Source: Flavobacterium acetivorans
GTDB lineage: Bacteria > Bacteroidota > Bacteroidia > Flavobacteriales > Flavobacteriaceae
Reading direction: 5' to 3'
Assembly (NCBI RefSeq): GCF_020911885.1
Contig: NZ_CP087132.1
Coordinates: forward strand, 1,488,001-1,552,000
Length of the DNA: 64,000 nucleotides
Positions 24,281-33,430 of the stretch are shown here, one piece after another. Below the pieces are notes generated by a model, which did no database searches, was not told the DNA's origin, and saw nothing but the letters and a program-made list of their open reading frames with translations. Positions within the stretch are counted from its first letter, which is position 1. Each line of letters begins with the position of its first letter. Both the position numbers and the translations under genes were made by a program.

Positions 24281-25798
24281 TTATAAAAGAGAATGACAAG
24301 TCATTACCTCCGGTTTTTCGATTCCCATTAAATCCAGCACCGTTGGAGCAATATCGCCTAAAACACCATCATGAATCACTTTCAAATCTTTGTCTACTAA
24401 AATAATTGGAACCGGATTGGTTGTGTGAGCCGTGTTTGGGCTTCCGTCAGGATTAATCATGGTTTCGCAGTTTCCGTGATCGGCAATTACAATTGTGGTG
24501 TAATCGTTGGTTAGGGCGGCGGTAATTACTTTTTCGACGCATTTGTCTACAGCTTCACAGGCTTTGATGGCGGCACTCATAATTCCGGTATGGCCAACCA
24601 TGTCTCCGTTGGCAAAATTAAGGCAAACAAAATCCACTTCTCCTTTTTCAAGTTCAGGAACTAAGGCGTCTGTCAATTCATAAGCGCTCATTTCCGGTTG
24701 CAAATCGTAAGTAGCGACTTTTGGAGAGTTTTTTAAAATGCGGCTTTCGCCAATAAAAGGTTCCTCTCTTCCTCCTGAGAAGAAGAAAGTCACGTGAGGG
24801 TATTTCTCAGTCTCGGCAATTCGTATTTGTTTTTTGTTCGCTTTTTCTAATACTTCTCCTAAGGTTTCGGTGATGTTGTCTTTATTGTAAACGACTTTTA
24901 CATTTTTATAGGTTTCGTCATAATTAGTAAGGGTAACATAATACAAGTTCAACTTGTGCATGTTTTGTTCATGACAATCTGTTTGGCTTAATACTTCTGT
25001 TAATTCTCTTCCTCTGTCGGTTCTGAAGTTAAAGAAAATAACAACATCATCGTCTTGAATTGTTGCCAGCGGTTTGTCATTTTCGTCTACCATGACAATA
25101 GGATGGATGAATTCATCTGTAATGTCATTTTTGTAACTTTCTTCTATGGATACATCAAGATTTTTGGAATGAGTTCCTGTTCCGTTTACAATTAAATCAT
25201 AGGCAAGTTTCACTCTTTCCCAACGCTTGTCACGATCCATTGCGTAATATCTTCCAATTACCGAAGCAATTTTTACCGAAGTATTTGCAATATAATTTTC
25301 CAGATCCTGAATGTATTTTTTTCCAGATTTTGGATCAACATCACGACCATCAGTAAAGGCATGAACGAATACATCTTTCAAACCATAATCTTGGGTTGCG
25401 TCAATCAAACCTCTTAGATGAGAAGTATGCGAATGAACCCCACCATCAGAAACCAATCCTAAGAAATGTACTTTTTTATTATTGTCTTTGGCGTATTGAA
25501 AAGCATCTTTAAGTACTTGCTCTTTTGCTAAAGTTTTATTGGCCACAGCCAGATTTATTTTGGCTAAATCCTGATATACGATTCTTCCGGCACCCAGGTT
25601 CATATGTCCTACTTCGCTATTTCCCATTTGGCCTTCCGGCAAACCTACATTTAAACCATCAGTTCTAAGTTGGGCGCTTGGATAATTCTTGTAAAGACTG
25701 TTTATGAATGGAATATTGGCATTGTCAATTGCAGAAACTTTAGGGTCGGGCGATTTTCCCCAACCGTCTAAAATCATTAGAATTACTTTCTTGTTCAT
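24281..25798 (-). CDS. gpmI: 2,3-bisphosphoglycerate-independent phosphoglycerate mutase
   Basis: A 505-residue Mn-dependent iPGM that interconverts 3- and 2-phosphoglycerate in glycolysis. It has the alkaline-phosphatase fold start LMILDGWG with a metal Asp (residue 11), the phosphoserine nucleophile Ser61 in MGNSEVGH, HSHTSHLRGL and HAFTDGRDVDP, and the C-terminal IADHGNCE metal motif. The ATG at 25798 is chosen because the metal-binding strand starts right after it and a -7 element lies 17 bp upstream; 20 further in-frame codons upstream are not plausible. Confidence 0.96.
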   Translation of the reverse strand: MNKKVILMILDGWGKSPDPKVSAIDNANIPFINSLYKNYPSAQLRTDGLNVGLPEGQMGNSEVGHMNLGAGRIVYQDLAKINLAVANKTLAKEQVLKDAFQYAKDNNKKVHFLGLVSDGGVHSHTSHLRGLIDATQDYGLKDVFVHAFTDGRDVDPKSGKKYIQDLENYIANTSVKIASVIGRYYAMDRDKRWERVKLAYDLIVNGTGTHSKNLDVSIEESYKNDITDEFIHPIVMVDENDKPLATIQDDDVVIFFNFRTDRGRELTEVLSQTDCHEQNMHKLNLYYVTLTNYDETYKNVKVVYNKDNITETLGEVLEKANKKQIRIAETEKYPHVTFFFSGGREEPFIGESRILKNSPKVATYDLQPEMSAYELTDALVPELEKGEVDFVCLNFANGDMVGHTGIMSAAIKACEAVDKCVEKVITAALTNDYTTIVIADHGNCETMINPDGSPNTAHTTNPVPIILVDKDLKVIHDGVLGDIAPTVLDLMGIEKPEVMTCHSLL

Positions 25799-25814
25799 TT
25801 TGATTAATTTTATA

Positions 25815-25822
25815 CAAATATA
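25815..25822 (-). promoter_or_regulatory. -7 element of gpmI
   Basis: The minus strand reads TATATTTG (TAnnTTTG), only 17 bp upstream of the ATG. Confidence 0.6.
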
Positions 25823-26042
25823 AAGTATTTCTAAAATCTTCATTGCGAACAAAATCACAATTATGTATTTGCAAGCTAAGAGCGTTGAAAAATCACAAAT
25901 GCATTTTCTATCACAGTTTTTTTTAAATTAATTATAACTCCCTTGCGCAGTTGATGTGTGTTGAATTGTTTTTCTTTGTTTTATGCGAAGGGATTTTAGC
26001 AATGATTTTGGGGAAGACTGCTTTTGTAAGGCTTGCCGAAAA

Positions 26043-28439
26043 TTAAAATTTGTTTTTTACGGAATTGTAATCAATAAAATAGCGGAGACTTATCGAAAAG
26101 ATATTAGTCATGTTGCTGTTGAAAACATTTTTCAGATTGGTGTTTAAGCTTTTCTCGACATCGGGGGTGCTTTCTTGTGCATAGTTTCGGTACAAAATCG
26201 ATAATTCGCTGCCGGGCGCAAACCACCAAGAGTAGGATAAATCAAAATTCCAAGAATTGAAATTTCTGTTTTTATTCAAAGTGTAGTCGTCGTTTTGAGC
26301 TAGATAGCCATTTTGTTGTAAATTAAAGAATTTACTGTTTTCAGAATAAGACCAATAATAACGAGCGGTAAGGTTTAAGGTCATTTTATTGCTCAAGGCA
26401 TATTTTCCTGTAAAATCATGTTGGGCAATTTCCCTGTTTCGTTGGGCAAAAATAATATCGGTATTTGTGAAAGCGACCCATCCTCGATCATTTTCTTTAC
26501 GGGTATAATCTAAGGTGTATTCTAATGAGAGCTTGTCATTGAATCTGTATTTGGGTCTAACGGCAACGCCATAGGTGATTCTTCCATCTTCGTCAAACTT
26601 TGCTCCTGAGATGGTGGCATCAATTGTTAGGGGATTGTTTCTGTTAGATTCAATGCCTAAATAGGAGGAAACACTTCTGGGAATGTAAACGTAACTTCCA
26701 TAATTACGAGGTTCGTAAAAATCAAACTTTTCAAGAGGATTTGCAACCAATGCAAATTCAACGTAATGATTTTTTAAAGTACTTGCTTTTATTATGGTTT
26801 TGTACCAGGCTTCTTGTGTTTTTCCTGTTGTATTTTGAGATTCAAAATTCAGTTCCTGTTCTATTTTTAATTTGTTGAATAGAGTAGTAGGGTTCAATAT
26901 TCGATAGCTCACATTGGCCGAAGCGCCGTGGTAATTGTTGTAAAAAATAATACCTAGATCGTTTATGTCGTAATTTTCAGAAAGGTATCTTCCGGTAAAA
27001 AGATAGCGGTATCTCCCGCTAGTTTTTGCGAAGTTTAATCCCGCTTTAAAACCATTGTAATCTTCAATGTCATTGATAGTGCTGTATTTGAAATCTCCAT
27101 ATAGATTATAAGTATTGGCTTTGGTGCTTAAATCAAAAAGTAAGGCTGAAACATTGGCATCTCTAAAACTGCCGTTACGTGTGGTGTTTGTGTTGATAAA
27201 AGAAACCGAAGAATTTTGTCTAAAACGTTGGTCTAAGACTAAAATGTTATAATTGGTCAAGGGTTCTACGACTTCTTTTCTGCTTTCGTTTGTGTCGTTG
27301 TTCAGAATCTCGGCATAAGTTTTCTCGGTAACGGCATTTAAGAAACCAATTCCCAAACCATTCTCTGTTCGGCCAGAAACTTTTACCGCATTAATTAAAT
27401 CAACTTTGCTCGGATAGTTGGTGATTTCTTCATTTGTTACTAGTCCAGGTCCAGTGGTAGGGGCGCCACCAATTCTTCGGGAATAAAATAAATTTCCTAA
27501 GTTGAATAGATTGGTTCCTTCGGTAAAAAAAGGTCGGTTTTCTTCGAGTTTTTGTTCAAAAGGTTCCAAATTCAAGATTGCATTGTCGAATCGCGTCTGT
27601 CCAAAATCCGGAACTAAAATCGCATCCAAGGTAAAAGAATCATTGATGCCATATTTGATGTCAAGACCCGCTTTGAATGTTCGGTCAGAGGCAAAATCAT
27701 CTTCTTGATAATAGGCAGAAGTATAAGGAATGAAAAAAAGACGTGTTGCGGTTTTCATATTTTCAATACCTTCAAGAGTTCCTGCTTGGGCAATTATAGC
27801 ACCAATTTTAGTATCGACGTGATTCCAAGTGTACTTTTGCACATCTCGTTTTATTTCTCGCATGAAATTCAATCCCCAAATTTGTTTCTGAGTGTTTGAA
27901 AAACGTAAAGCAGCGTAAGGGATTTTCATCTCAACAACCCATCCAAAATTGGTTATAGCAACCTTACTGTCCCAGATTGCATCCCAAGTGAAATCTTCAT
28001 TGTCTTTTGTTGCTAAACAATCCATCTGAACTCCGGCAGCACTAACATAAAATCTAAAATCTTGCTGACCATCATTAAAGCCGTTTATGGAAACTGAAAA
28101 ATGATCTGATACCCCAAAAACATCGCGATTGGTTATTTCTTTTTGGATTTTTTCAGGTTCGTTGTCGTATAAAATTGCCGAAATATAAATAGCGTCGTTG
28201 TCGTACAATACCTTTACTTCTGTTTTCTTATCTTTGTTTATTGGTTTGCCATTGTCTGGTTCAAACATGATGAAATTGGTAGCAACTTCAGTATTTTCCT
28301 TCCAGGCATCCTCAATTATTTTTCCGTCAACAGTGATACTTTCTGTAATAGATTTCGCTTTTAAACTCTTTTTTTGGCTAAAAGCGGAAAAATTAAATAA
28401 AATTAAAAAGTATAACGGTAAATAGTGAAATTTAGACAT
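26043..28439 (-). CDS. DUF5916/carbohydrate-binding family 9-like outer membrane protein
   Basis: A 798-residue protein with a signal peptide (ILFNFSAFSQ). It has an N-terminal CBM9-like beta-sandwich (about residues 30-220; TVDGKIIEDAWKE, VKVLYDNDAIYISAILYD, EMKIPYAALRFS) and a DUF5916 beta-barrel filling the rest, ending in alternating strands that resemble an outer membrane barrel (SISLRYFIDYN). The family is widespread in Bacteroidota; its substrate or transport role is unknown. A run of about 240 bp upstream of gpmI separates the two genes and shows no clear terminator. Confidence 0.88.
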   Translation of the reverse strand: MSKFHYLPLYFLILFNFSAFSQKKSLKAKSITESITVDGKIIEDAWKENTEVATNFIMFEPDNGKPINKDKKTEVKVLYDNDAIYISAILYDNEPEKIQKEITNRDVFGVSDHFSVSINGFNDGQQDFRFYVSAAGVQMDCLATKDNEDFTWDAIWDSKVAITNFGWVVEMKIPYAALRFSNTQKQIWGLNFMREIKRDVQKYTWNHVDTKIGAIIAQAGTLEGIENMKTATRLFFIPYTSAYYQEDDFASDRTFKAGLDIKYGINDSFTLDAILVPDFGQTRFDNAILNLEPFEQKLEENRPFFTEGTNLFNLGNLFYSRRIGGAPTTGPGLVTNEEITNYPSKVDLINAVKVSGRTENGLGIGFLNAVTEKTYAEILNNDTNESRKEVVEPLTNYNILVLDQRFRQNSSVSFINTNTTRNGSFRDANVSALLFDLSTKANTYNLYGDFKYSTINDIEDYNGFKAGLNFAKTSGRYRYLFTGRYLSENYDINDLGIIFYNNYHGASANVSYRILNPTTLFNKLKIEQELNFESQNTTGKTQEAWYKTIIKASTLKNHYVEFALVANPLEKFDFYEPRNYGSYVYIPRSVSSYLGIESNRNNPLTIDATISGAKFDEDGRITYGVAVRPKYRFNDKLSLEYTLDYTRKENDRGWVAFTNTDIIFAQRNREIAQHDFTGKYALSNKMTLNLTARYYWSYSENSKFFNLQQNGYLAQNDDYTLNKNRNFNSWNFDLSYSWWFAPGSELSILYRNYAQESTPDVEKSLNTNLKNVFNSNMTNIFSISLRYFIDYNSVKNKF

Positions 28440-28459
28440 AAATCAGAGGTATAGGTAAG

Positions 28460-28467
28460 CAAAAATA
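28460..28467 (-). promoter_or_regulatory. -7 element of the DUF5916 gene
   Basis: The minus strand reads TATTTTTG (TAnnTTTG), 21 bp upstream of the ATG. Confidence 0.6.
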
Positions 28468-28574
28468 ACATAATTAACACAATAAGCAAATCTTTAACAT
28501 TTTTAGATGTCTTATTTTGATTACAAAATCGCTTTTTTCGCTTTTGTTCGTTTTAGAAAAACAATCTTATGTTA

Positions 28575-28582
28575 TATATTTG
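28575..28582 (+). promoter_or_regulatory. -7 element of the L,D-transpeptidase-like gene
   Basis: TATATTTG matches TAnnTTTG, 36 bp upstream of the ATG at 28618. Confidence 0.6.
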
Positions 28583-28617
28583 GAGCCATTCAAAAAAAAT
28601 TAAAACTATAATAATCA

Positions 28618-29331
28618 ATGATTTATAAAATTTGTCCCGCTTTATTGCTAATGTTTATTTCGTTGTCACCAAACAAGTTTTTCTTACCGGAAATTAAAAA
28701 AACCAGTGCGGTAGAATTGATTAAATCGAGTTCTGACAATGATGAAGAAAAGGTTTATAGTAAATTGAATTCGGATCAATACCCTTTGCCTAAATTAGAA
28801 AGTTTTACACAGGCTTTAAAAGGCTTTAATCGATTAAAAGAGAAAGGCTTGATTAGTAAAAACATATTGACACTAATTGATTTTAGTTTGTCATCTAATT
28901 CCAAAAGGCTTTGGGTGATTGATTTGAATACGAATAAAATTTTATATAATACTTTAGTCGCACACGGAAGAAATACTGGTGATGAATTTGCGGCTAGTTT
29001 TTCTAATGTGGCAGAATCTTTCAAAAGTAGTTTAGGGTTTTATGTCACAGGAGAAATATACAATGGAAAACACGGTAATTCATTGCGTTTGGATGGCTTA
29101 GAAAAGGGTATCAATAGTAATGCTAGAGAAAGAGCCGTTGTCATTCATGGAGCCGATTATGTGTCGGATTCCTTTATAAAAAACAATAAAAGATTAGGAA
29201 GGAGCTTAGGTTGTCCTGCGGTACCTTTGCCGCTAGTTGATGGTATTATACAAACAATTAAAGACAAATCTTGTTTGTTTATTTACTATCCGTCTCAAAG
29301 CTATATAGAAACTTCGAAATTAGTTTCTTGA
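28618..29331 (+). CDS. Murein L,D-transpeptidase catalytic domain family protein (YkuD_2)
   Basis: A 237-residue exported protein; residues 1-22 form a signal or anchor. The catalytic domain (about 85-230) is of the YkuD_2 type: the WVIDLNTNKILYNTLVAHG strand, then His177 in VVIHGADYVS and Cys199 in GRSLGCPAVP, the Cys/His pair of L,D-transpeptidases. It probably acts on peptidoglycan stem peptides in the periplasm, either as transpeptidase or carboxypeptidase. It stands alone, divergent from the DUF5916 gene, with a good -7 element. Confidence 0.9.
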   Translation: MIYKICPALLLMFISLSPNKFFLPEIKKTSAVELIKSSSDNDEEKVYSKLNSDQYPLPKLESFTQALKGFNRLKEKGLISKNILTLIDFSLSSNSKRLWVIDLNTNKILYNTLVAHGRNTGDEFAASFSNVAESFKSSLGFYVTGEIYNGKHGNSLRLDGLEKGINSNARERAVVIHGADYVSDSFIKNNKRLGRSLGCPAVPLPLVDGIIQTIKDKSCLFIYYPSQSYIETSKLVS

Positions 29332-29398
29332 TTGTATAGTCAAGTTTTACTAAGATTGTCTAACGGGTTTTAATTGAAAAAATACAATGCGATTTTTT

Positions 29399-29839
29399 CT
29401 AAATCAGTTTTTTGAACATAACAACATGTTCGCCAATGTTTTCAATTTCAAATGGATTCCCTTTTATGGAGTATCCTAATTTCTGATAGAATCCTACAGC
29501 TTGAATTCGAGCATTGAACCATATCAAAGGGACTTTTTTTGAAATGCAATCTTTTTCACAATACTGGACTAGTGCTTCTCCAAATCCTTTCTTTTGCTGA
29601 TTTTCTAAAATGGCCATGCCTCGAATCTGACTTTGTTCTTTTTCTAAGAATAGAGTGTTAGTTTTTTTAAATAGTGAAAGGACTCCAACTAATTCTTGGT
29701 CTGCGAAAAAGCCAAAATGAGAAGTTGTTGCTAAATCATCCCCATCAAAGTAGCAAGTAGTTGTAGGTTTTCCTTTTCTAAGGACAGGGTGGCGGACTGA
29801 ATAAGTGTCCTGAGCACTGATTTTTTGGATAGAATACAT
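29399..29839 (-). CDS. GNAT family N-acetyltransferase
   Basis: A 146-residue acetyltransferase. The acetyl-CoA motif A is around QIRGMAILENQQKKGFGEALVQYCE (the QxxGxG-like QQKKGFG loop at about residues 82-88), followed by VGFYQKLGYS typical of motif B. The YSVRHPVLRKGKP start is shared with a subgroup of GNAT proteins of unknown substrate. Convergent with the L,D-transpeptidase gene; no terminator is evident between them. Confidence 0.85.
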   Translation of the reverse strand: MYSIQKISAQDTYSVRHPVLRKGKPTTTCYFDGDDLATTSHFGFFADQELVGVLSLFKKTNTLFLEKEQSQIRGMAILENQQKKGFGEALVQYCEKDCISKKVPLIWFNARIQAVGFYQKLGYSIKGNPFEIENIGEHVVMFKKLI

Positions 29840-29930
29840 TTTGATAAAAAATAAATTAATTTATAAAGGTTTAATTTTAAAAAGGTTAAGAATTGATGTG
29901 ATTTTTTATTGCATTTTTATTTAAAAAAAC

Positions 29931-29962
29931 TTGGTTCAAAGCTAACTTATTATTTATATTTG
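29931..29962 (+). promoter_or_regulatory. Promoter of tRNA-Gly(UCC) copy 1
   Basis: TTG (29931-29933), a 21-bp spacer, then TATATTTG (29955-29962), 12 bp before the tRNA. The layout is the same as in front of the second copy. Confidence 0.75.
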
Positions 29963-29974
29963 CACCACAGTAAT

Positions 29975-30047
<73 letters not shown>

Positions 30048-30050
30048 CTA

Positions 30051-30078
30051 AACCTCAAACGTAAGTTTGAGGTTTTTT
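30051..30078 (+). terminator. Terminator of tRNA-Gly copy 1
   Basis: A perfect 10-bp stem AACCTCAAAC (30051-30060)/GTTTGAGGTT (30065-30074) with a GTAA loop and a T run. Confidence 0.9.
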
Positions 30079-30131
30079 GTTTTTAATGATTTGGACTATT
30101 TTAAATCATTGAAAAAAAAAATAAAAAAAAC

Positions 30132-30163
30132 TTGCGTCAAATTGAATTTAGTTTGTATATTTG
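30132..30163 (+). promoter_or_regulatory. Promoter of tRNA-Gly(UCC) copy 2
   Basis: TTG (30132-30134), a 21-bp spacer, then TATATTTG (30156-30163), 12 bp before the tRNA. Confidence 0.75.
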
Positions 30164-30175
30164 CACCCTGTTAAT

Positions 30176-30248
<73 letters not shown>

Positions 30249-30257
30249 CTTTAAAAA

Positions 30258-30287
30258 AGTCGAAACTATTAAGTTTCGGCTTTTTTT
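30258..30287. terminator. Terminator of tRNA-Gly copy 2, overlapping the pepE stop codon
   Basis: A 9-bp stem AGTCGAAAC (30258-30266)/GTTTCGGCT (30273-30281, one G-U) is followed by a T run 30281-30287. The last bases of that run are part of the minus-strand pepE stop codon (30286-30288). An A run on the left lets it serve pepE as well. Confidence 0.85.
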
Positions 30288-30993
30288 ATTTTAAATCACT
30301 AATATCAGTTCCGCTTTCTATTTCTACGGGAATCTGGTTTTGTCTAAAAAGACGTGCGCTTAGATTGCCTTTTAAAAGTGTTTTATCGTCTTTTACTTCC
30401 AGCCAGCTTCCTTCTCTTAGTCCTAAAACGGGAATAGTGTTGAAAACATGAAACTCTTTTATTCTTGTTTCGCGTGTTTCGCCCATGTGGGTTGATTGAC
30501 TATCAGAATCCAGGTAATGTGCATTTATGTTAAAAGGAATTAATCCCAAAGTCTTGAAGCTGGGCGGGTAGATGATAGGCATGTCATTTGTAGTTTGCAT
30601 AGTCAATCCGCAAATGTTGCTTCCGGCGCTGGTACCTAAATAAGGAGTTCCAATTTTTACCGTTTCGGCAAGAATGGTCATGATTTCGTTTTTGTATAAT
30701 TGGGTTACCAATAAAAAAGTATTTCCGCCTCCTGTGAAAATTCCTTCTGCTTTTTGAACTGCTTCTGCTGCGTTTTCAAATTCGTGTATTCCTTTTACGG
30801 CTATGTTTATTTTGGCGAAAGCCAAAGCTACTTTTGCAGTGTAATCTTCGTGCGAAATACCACTTGGTCTTGCATAGGGAATGAAAAGAATCGTTTTGCA
30901 GTTTTTGAAATGATTCTGTAATTCGGGCAAAATATAGTCTAGATACTCCCCACCATGTAGGGTAGATGTGCTAGCAATAATTATGTTTTTCAT
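30286..30993 (-). CDS. pepE: Peptidase E (alpha-aspartyl dipeptidase), family S51
   Basis: A 235-residue class-I-glutamine-amidotransferase-like serine peptidase that cleaves N-terminal Asp from dipeptides. The TGGGNTF motif (87-93) and the nucleophile elbow GTSAGSN with Ser122 are clear, and NFNINAHYLD-type residues (here PFNINAHYLDSD) complete the PepE pattern. Length is close to the Salmonella enzyme. It could use acidic dipeptides of the kind released by the DPP11-like enzyme at 2235-4409, although the genes are far apart. Confidence 0.93.
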   Translation of the reverse strand: MKNIIIASTSTLHGGEYLDYILPELQNHFKNCKTILFIPYARPSGISHEDYTAKVALAFAKINIAVKGIHEFENAAEAVQKAEGIFTGGGNTFLLVTQLYKNEIMTILAETVKIGTPYLGTSAGSNICGLTMQTTNDMPIIYPPSFKTLGLIPFNINAHYLDSDSQSTHMGETRETRIKEFHVFNTIPVLGLREGSWLEVKDDKTLLKGNLSARLFRQNQIPVEIESGTDISDLK

Positions 30994-31154
30994 GTGTTTG
31001 CTTAATAAATTGGGCTAAAGGTATAAAATCGTATTTTTATGCTCTGCGGTTTTTTGATTTTAATTAACATATTTTTACCAAGTCCTTAATAATTAATTTG
31101 GAGCGAATTAGGATACTTTTACAAGCAACCCATATTTAAATTGGGGCTAGTTTC

Positions 31155-31919
31155 ATGTTTAGATTCGTATTCCTGTTTTTTGTTTTTAATGCGGTTAATG
31201 TCTCGGGACAAGGAACTGCCGGTCAATTATTCCATGGAAAAGTAAGCTTTGAAATGACGGGTCTTGATGGGATTTATGTTGTGAATTTAAAGACAGAAAA
31301 CACGGTTGTCACCCAAGATGGAGGAGCGTTTTCTATTATGGCCAAAGTTGGCGATACTTTGGTTTTTTCTGGTTTTCAATATAAAAAGATTCAAGTTGTT
31401 TTGACAGACCAAGATTTTGGAAGTAGTCTTTTTTTGGTGCGAATGCAGCCTATAATGAATCAGTTGAATGAAGTTGTGATTAAACGTTACAATAATATCA
31501 ATGCTGTTGCATTAGGGATTATTCCTGGGAATCAAAAATCATATACTGAGGCCGAGCGAAAGTTATACACGGCCACCGATCTTAATGCTTCGGCAAATGC
31601 AGGAAGTATGGCTGGAGGTTCCGTCTCGGCTGATCCTTTGCTTAATTTTCTTTCGGGCAGAACTAAAATGCTCAAAAAAGAACTTAAGGTGGAGAAAAAA
31701 GAGCATTATATGAAGTTATTGGAAAAAATGTTCGACCGAAATCATTTTGTAAATAGATTAAAAATCCCGTCAGACTACGTGAAAGGATTTGAATATTACA
31801 CTGTAGAAAATGAAAAATTCACTAAAATTTTGGAGTCAAAAAACAAAACAACTACCGAGTTTCTGTTAAGTGAATTAGCTATAAAATATAAAGAAATCAT
31901 TGATATTGAAAACAAATAA
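31155..31919 (+). CDS. CarboxypepD_reg-like secreted protein (paralogue 1)
   Basis: A 254-residue exported protein. A short signal peptide (FLFFVFNAVNVSG) precedes a CarboxypepD_reg-like beta-sandwich (about residues 25-110; VVTQDGGAFSIMAKVGDTLVFSGFQYKKI). The C-terminal region (about 125-254) is shared with the next gene: IPGNQKSYTEAERKLYTAT, LLNFLSGRTKMLKKE, and FLLSELAIKYKEI. No catalytic motif is visible. First of four consecutive related genes, overlapping the next by about 20 bp. Confidence 0.82.
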   Translation: MFRFVFLFFVFNAVNVSGQGTAGQLFHGKVSFEMTGLDGIYVVNLKTENTVVTQDGGAFSIMAKVGDTLVFSGFQYKKIQVVLTDQDFGSSLFLVRMQPIMNQLNEVVIKRYNNINAVALGIIPGNQKSYTEAERKLYTATDLNASANAGSMAGGSVSADPLLNFLSGRTKMLKKELKVEKKEHYMKLLEKMFDRNHFVNRLKIPSDYVKGFEYYTVENEKFTKILESKNKTTTEFLLSELAIKYKEIIDIENK

Positions 31920-32631
31920 TATTCTATTAATTTTTCTGGTTTTATTATGCCAAATTTCTTTTGGACAATTAAAAGAAATTGAAATTCAGGGAAGAATTCG
32001 TGCCGATTCCAGTTCTGTGGAGGCGGTTAATATTGTCAATACAAGAACTTCTAAAACCACTGTTTCAGATAAAAATGGGACTTTTTCGCTTTTTGTAAAA
32101 GAAGGAGATCTTTTGGTCTTTTCTGCCGTAAATCTCGTAACTTTACGTAGGAGAATCAATGCACAAGATTTAGTGGTGGATGTGATTAAGGTTCAAATGG
32201 CGTTGAAAAACATCCCCTTGAAGGAAGTGATTATCAATGAAAATTCGCATATAACGGCTGAAAACTTAAGAATTATTCCTTATGGTCAAAAGAAATATAC
32301 AGCTGCCGAAAGGAAAATGTATACCGCTACATCAGGTGGAGGGATTGATGGTTTGCTGAATACTATTTCGGGCAGGAAGAAGATGCTAAAAAAGGAAATT
32401 GTTGTAGAGGGAAAAGAGACGGTATTGAATAGATTAGAGTATCTTTTTGAAGATGAATATTATGTTGAAGAATTAAAGATTCCACAAGATTATATTCGGG
32501 GATTTCAATATTACTGCGTAGAGGATAACGGTTTTGTGGCGGCTTTAGCAGCTAAAAATAAAACTTTGACAAAGTTTTTAATTACCACTTTGGCTTTGAA
32601 ATACAATAAAATCATAAAAGATGAAAACTAA
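31900..32631 (+). CDS. CarboxypepD_reg-like secreted protein (paralogue 2)
   Basis: A 243-residue protein close to paralogue 1: signal peptide (LLIFLVLLCQISFG), the beta-sandwich with VSDKNGTFSLFVKEGDLLVFSA, then the shared C-terminal IPYGQKKYTAAERKMYTAT, GLLNTISGRKKMLKKE and FLITTLALKYNKI. No ATG is available near the signal peptide; TTG at 31900 (or TTG at 31906) is the likely start, overlapping the preceding gene. The function is unknown. Confidence 0.78.
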   Translation: MILKTNNILLIFLVLLCQISFGQLKEIEIQGRIRADSSSVEAVNIVNTRTSKTTVSDKNGTFSLFVKEGDLLVFSAVNLVTLRRRINAQDLVVDVIKVQMALKNIPLKEVIINENSHITAENLRIIPYGQKKYTAAERKMYTATSGGGIDGLLNTISGRKKMLKKEIVVEGKETVLNRLEYLFEDEYYVEELKIPQDYIRGFQYYCVEDNGFVAALAAKNKTLTKFLITTLALKYNKIIKDEN

Positions 32632-33376
32632 AACAACAATAATACTATTCACTTTGTTCTGTCAATTTTGTTTTGCTCAAGTAGGAGAGAGAAAGACATT
32701 GAAGGGTCAGGTGAGGAATGATCTGGTACCCGTAGAAAATGTGATTGTTTTTAATGTTAATTCTCAAACGGGGACGGTCGTTAATCAGTATGGTTTCTTT
32801 ACTATTCCGGCTAAAGCAAATGATACTTTGGTTTTTTCGAGTTTGGCATTTAAATCTAAGAGGATTGTTCTCTCAGAGAAGGAATTTATCAATCCACTGT
32901 TTGTGGTAAAATTGGATGTTTTCACAAATGAATTGGCTGAGGTATTAGTTTTAGCCAAAAAAGAACTGAATCCAATTAGTGGTAATACCCAGAAATATGT
33001 AGATGTTAAGTATTTTGATGACGAAAAATCGTCTCCAAAAAACAGAACAATGCCGCCAGTGGGTGGGATTGAAAATGGGATGGACTTTGTACGGATTTAC
33101 AAGGATGTTTTAAAGGTACTTAGAAAAAATAATCCTAAAAAAGTCGATTTCTATCAGGAAACCAGCTTTTCTGAGCTTGCCTTGAAGCGCATCAATTATT
33201 CTTTTTTTGCTAATACATTAAAATTGAATGATGATGAAATTAAGCTTTTTCTTGTTTTTTGCGAAAATGATCCTAAATCAAGGTTTTTGATGAAACCTAG
33301 TGAGGAATTTCAGTTGATTGATTTTTTGGTAACAAAGAATAAGGAATACAAAAGTGTCACTGCCCTTGAAAAATAA
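32621..33376 (+). CDS. CarboxypepD_reg-like secreted protein (paralogue 3)
   Basis: A 251-residue exported protein (signal peptide ending FCQFCFAQ) with the same N-terminal beta-sandwich (VVNQYGFFTIPAKANDTLVFSSLAF). Its C-terminal half differs from paralogues 1-2 but matches paralogue 4: YFDDEKSSPKNRTMPP, GGIENGMDFVRIYKDV, FLVFCENDPKSRF and FQLIDFLVTKN. The start codon lies inside the preceding gene (11-bp overlap). Unknown function. Confidence 0.8.
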   Translation: MKTKTTIILFTLFCQFCFAQVGERKTLKGQVRNDLVPVENVIVFNVNSQTGTVVNQYGFFTIPAKANDTLVFSSLAFKSKRIVLSEKEFINPLFVVKLDVFTNELAEVLVLAKKELNPISGNTQKYVDVKYFDDEKSSPKNRTMPPVGGIENGMDFVRIYKDVLKVLRKNNPKKVDFYQETSFSELALKRINYSFFANTLKLNDDEIKLFLVFCENDPKSRFLMKPSEEFQLIDFLVTKNKEYKSVTALEK

Positions 33377-33430
33377 ACAAGTACTGAGTTTGATACTATT
33401 TTTGAAGAAAATGCCACTAACTTATTACGG

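Noticed and set aside
25799..26042. Possible small gene or degraded repeat between gpmI and the DUF5916 gene
   Set aside because: Only a 22-codon frame is present, and the resemblance to the dispersed repeat is too weak to support.
31900..32631. Possible frameshift or pseudogene for paralogue 2, because no ATG start exists
   Set aside because: The signal peptide and the full domain are intact from a TTG start, and the gene overlaps its neighbour like the others in the cluster.
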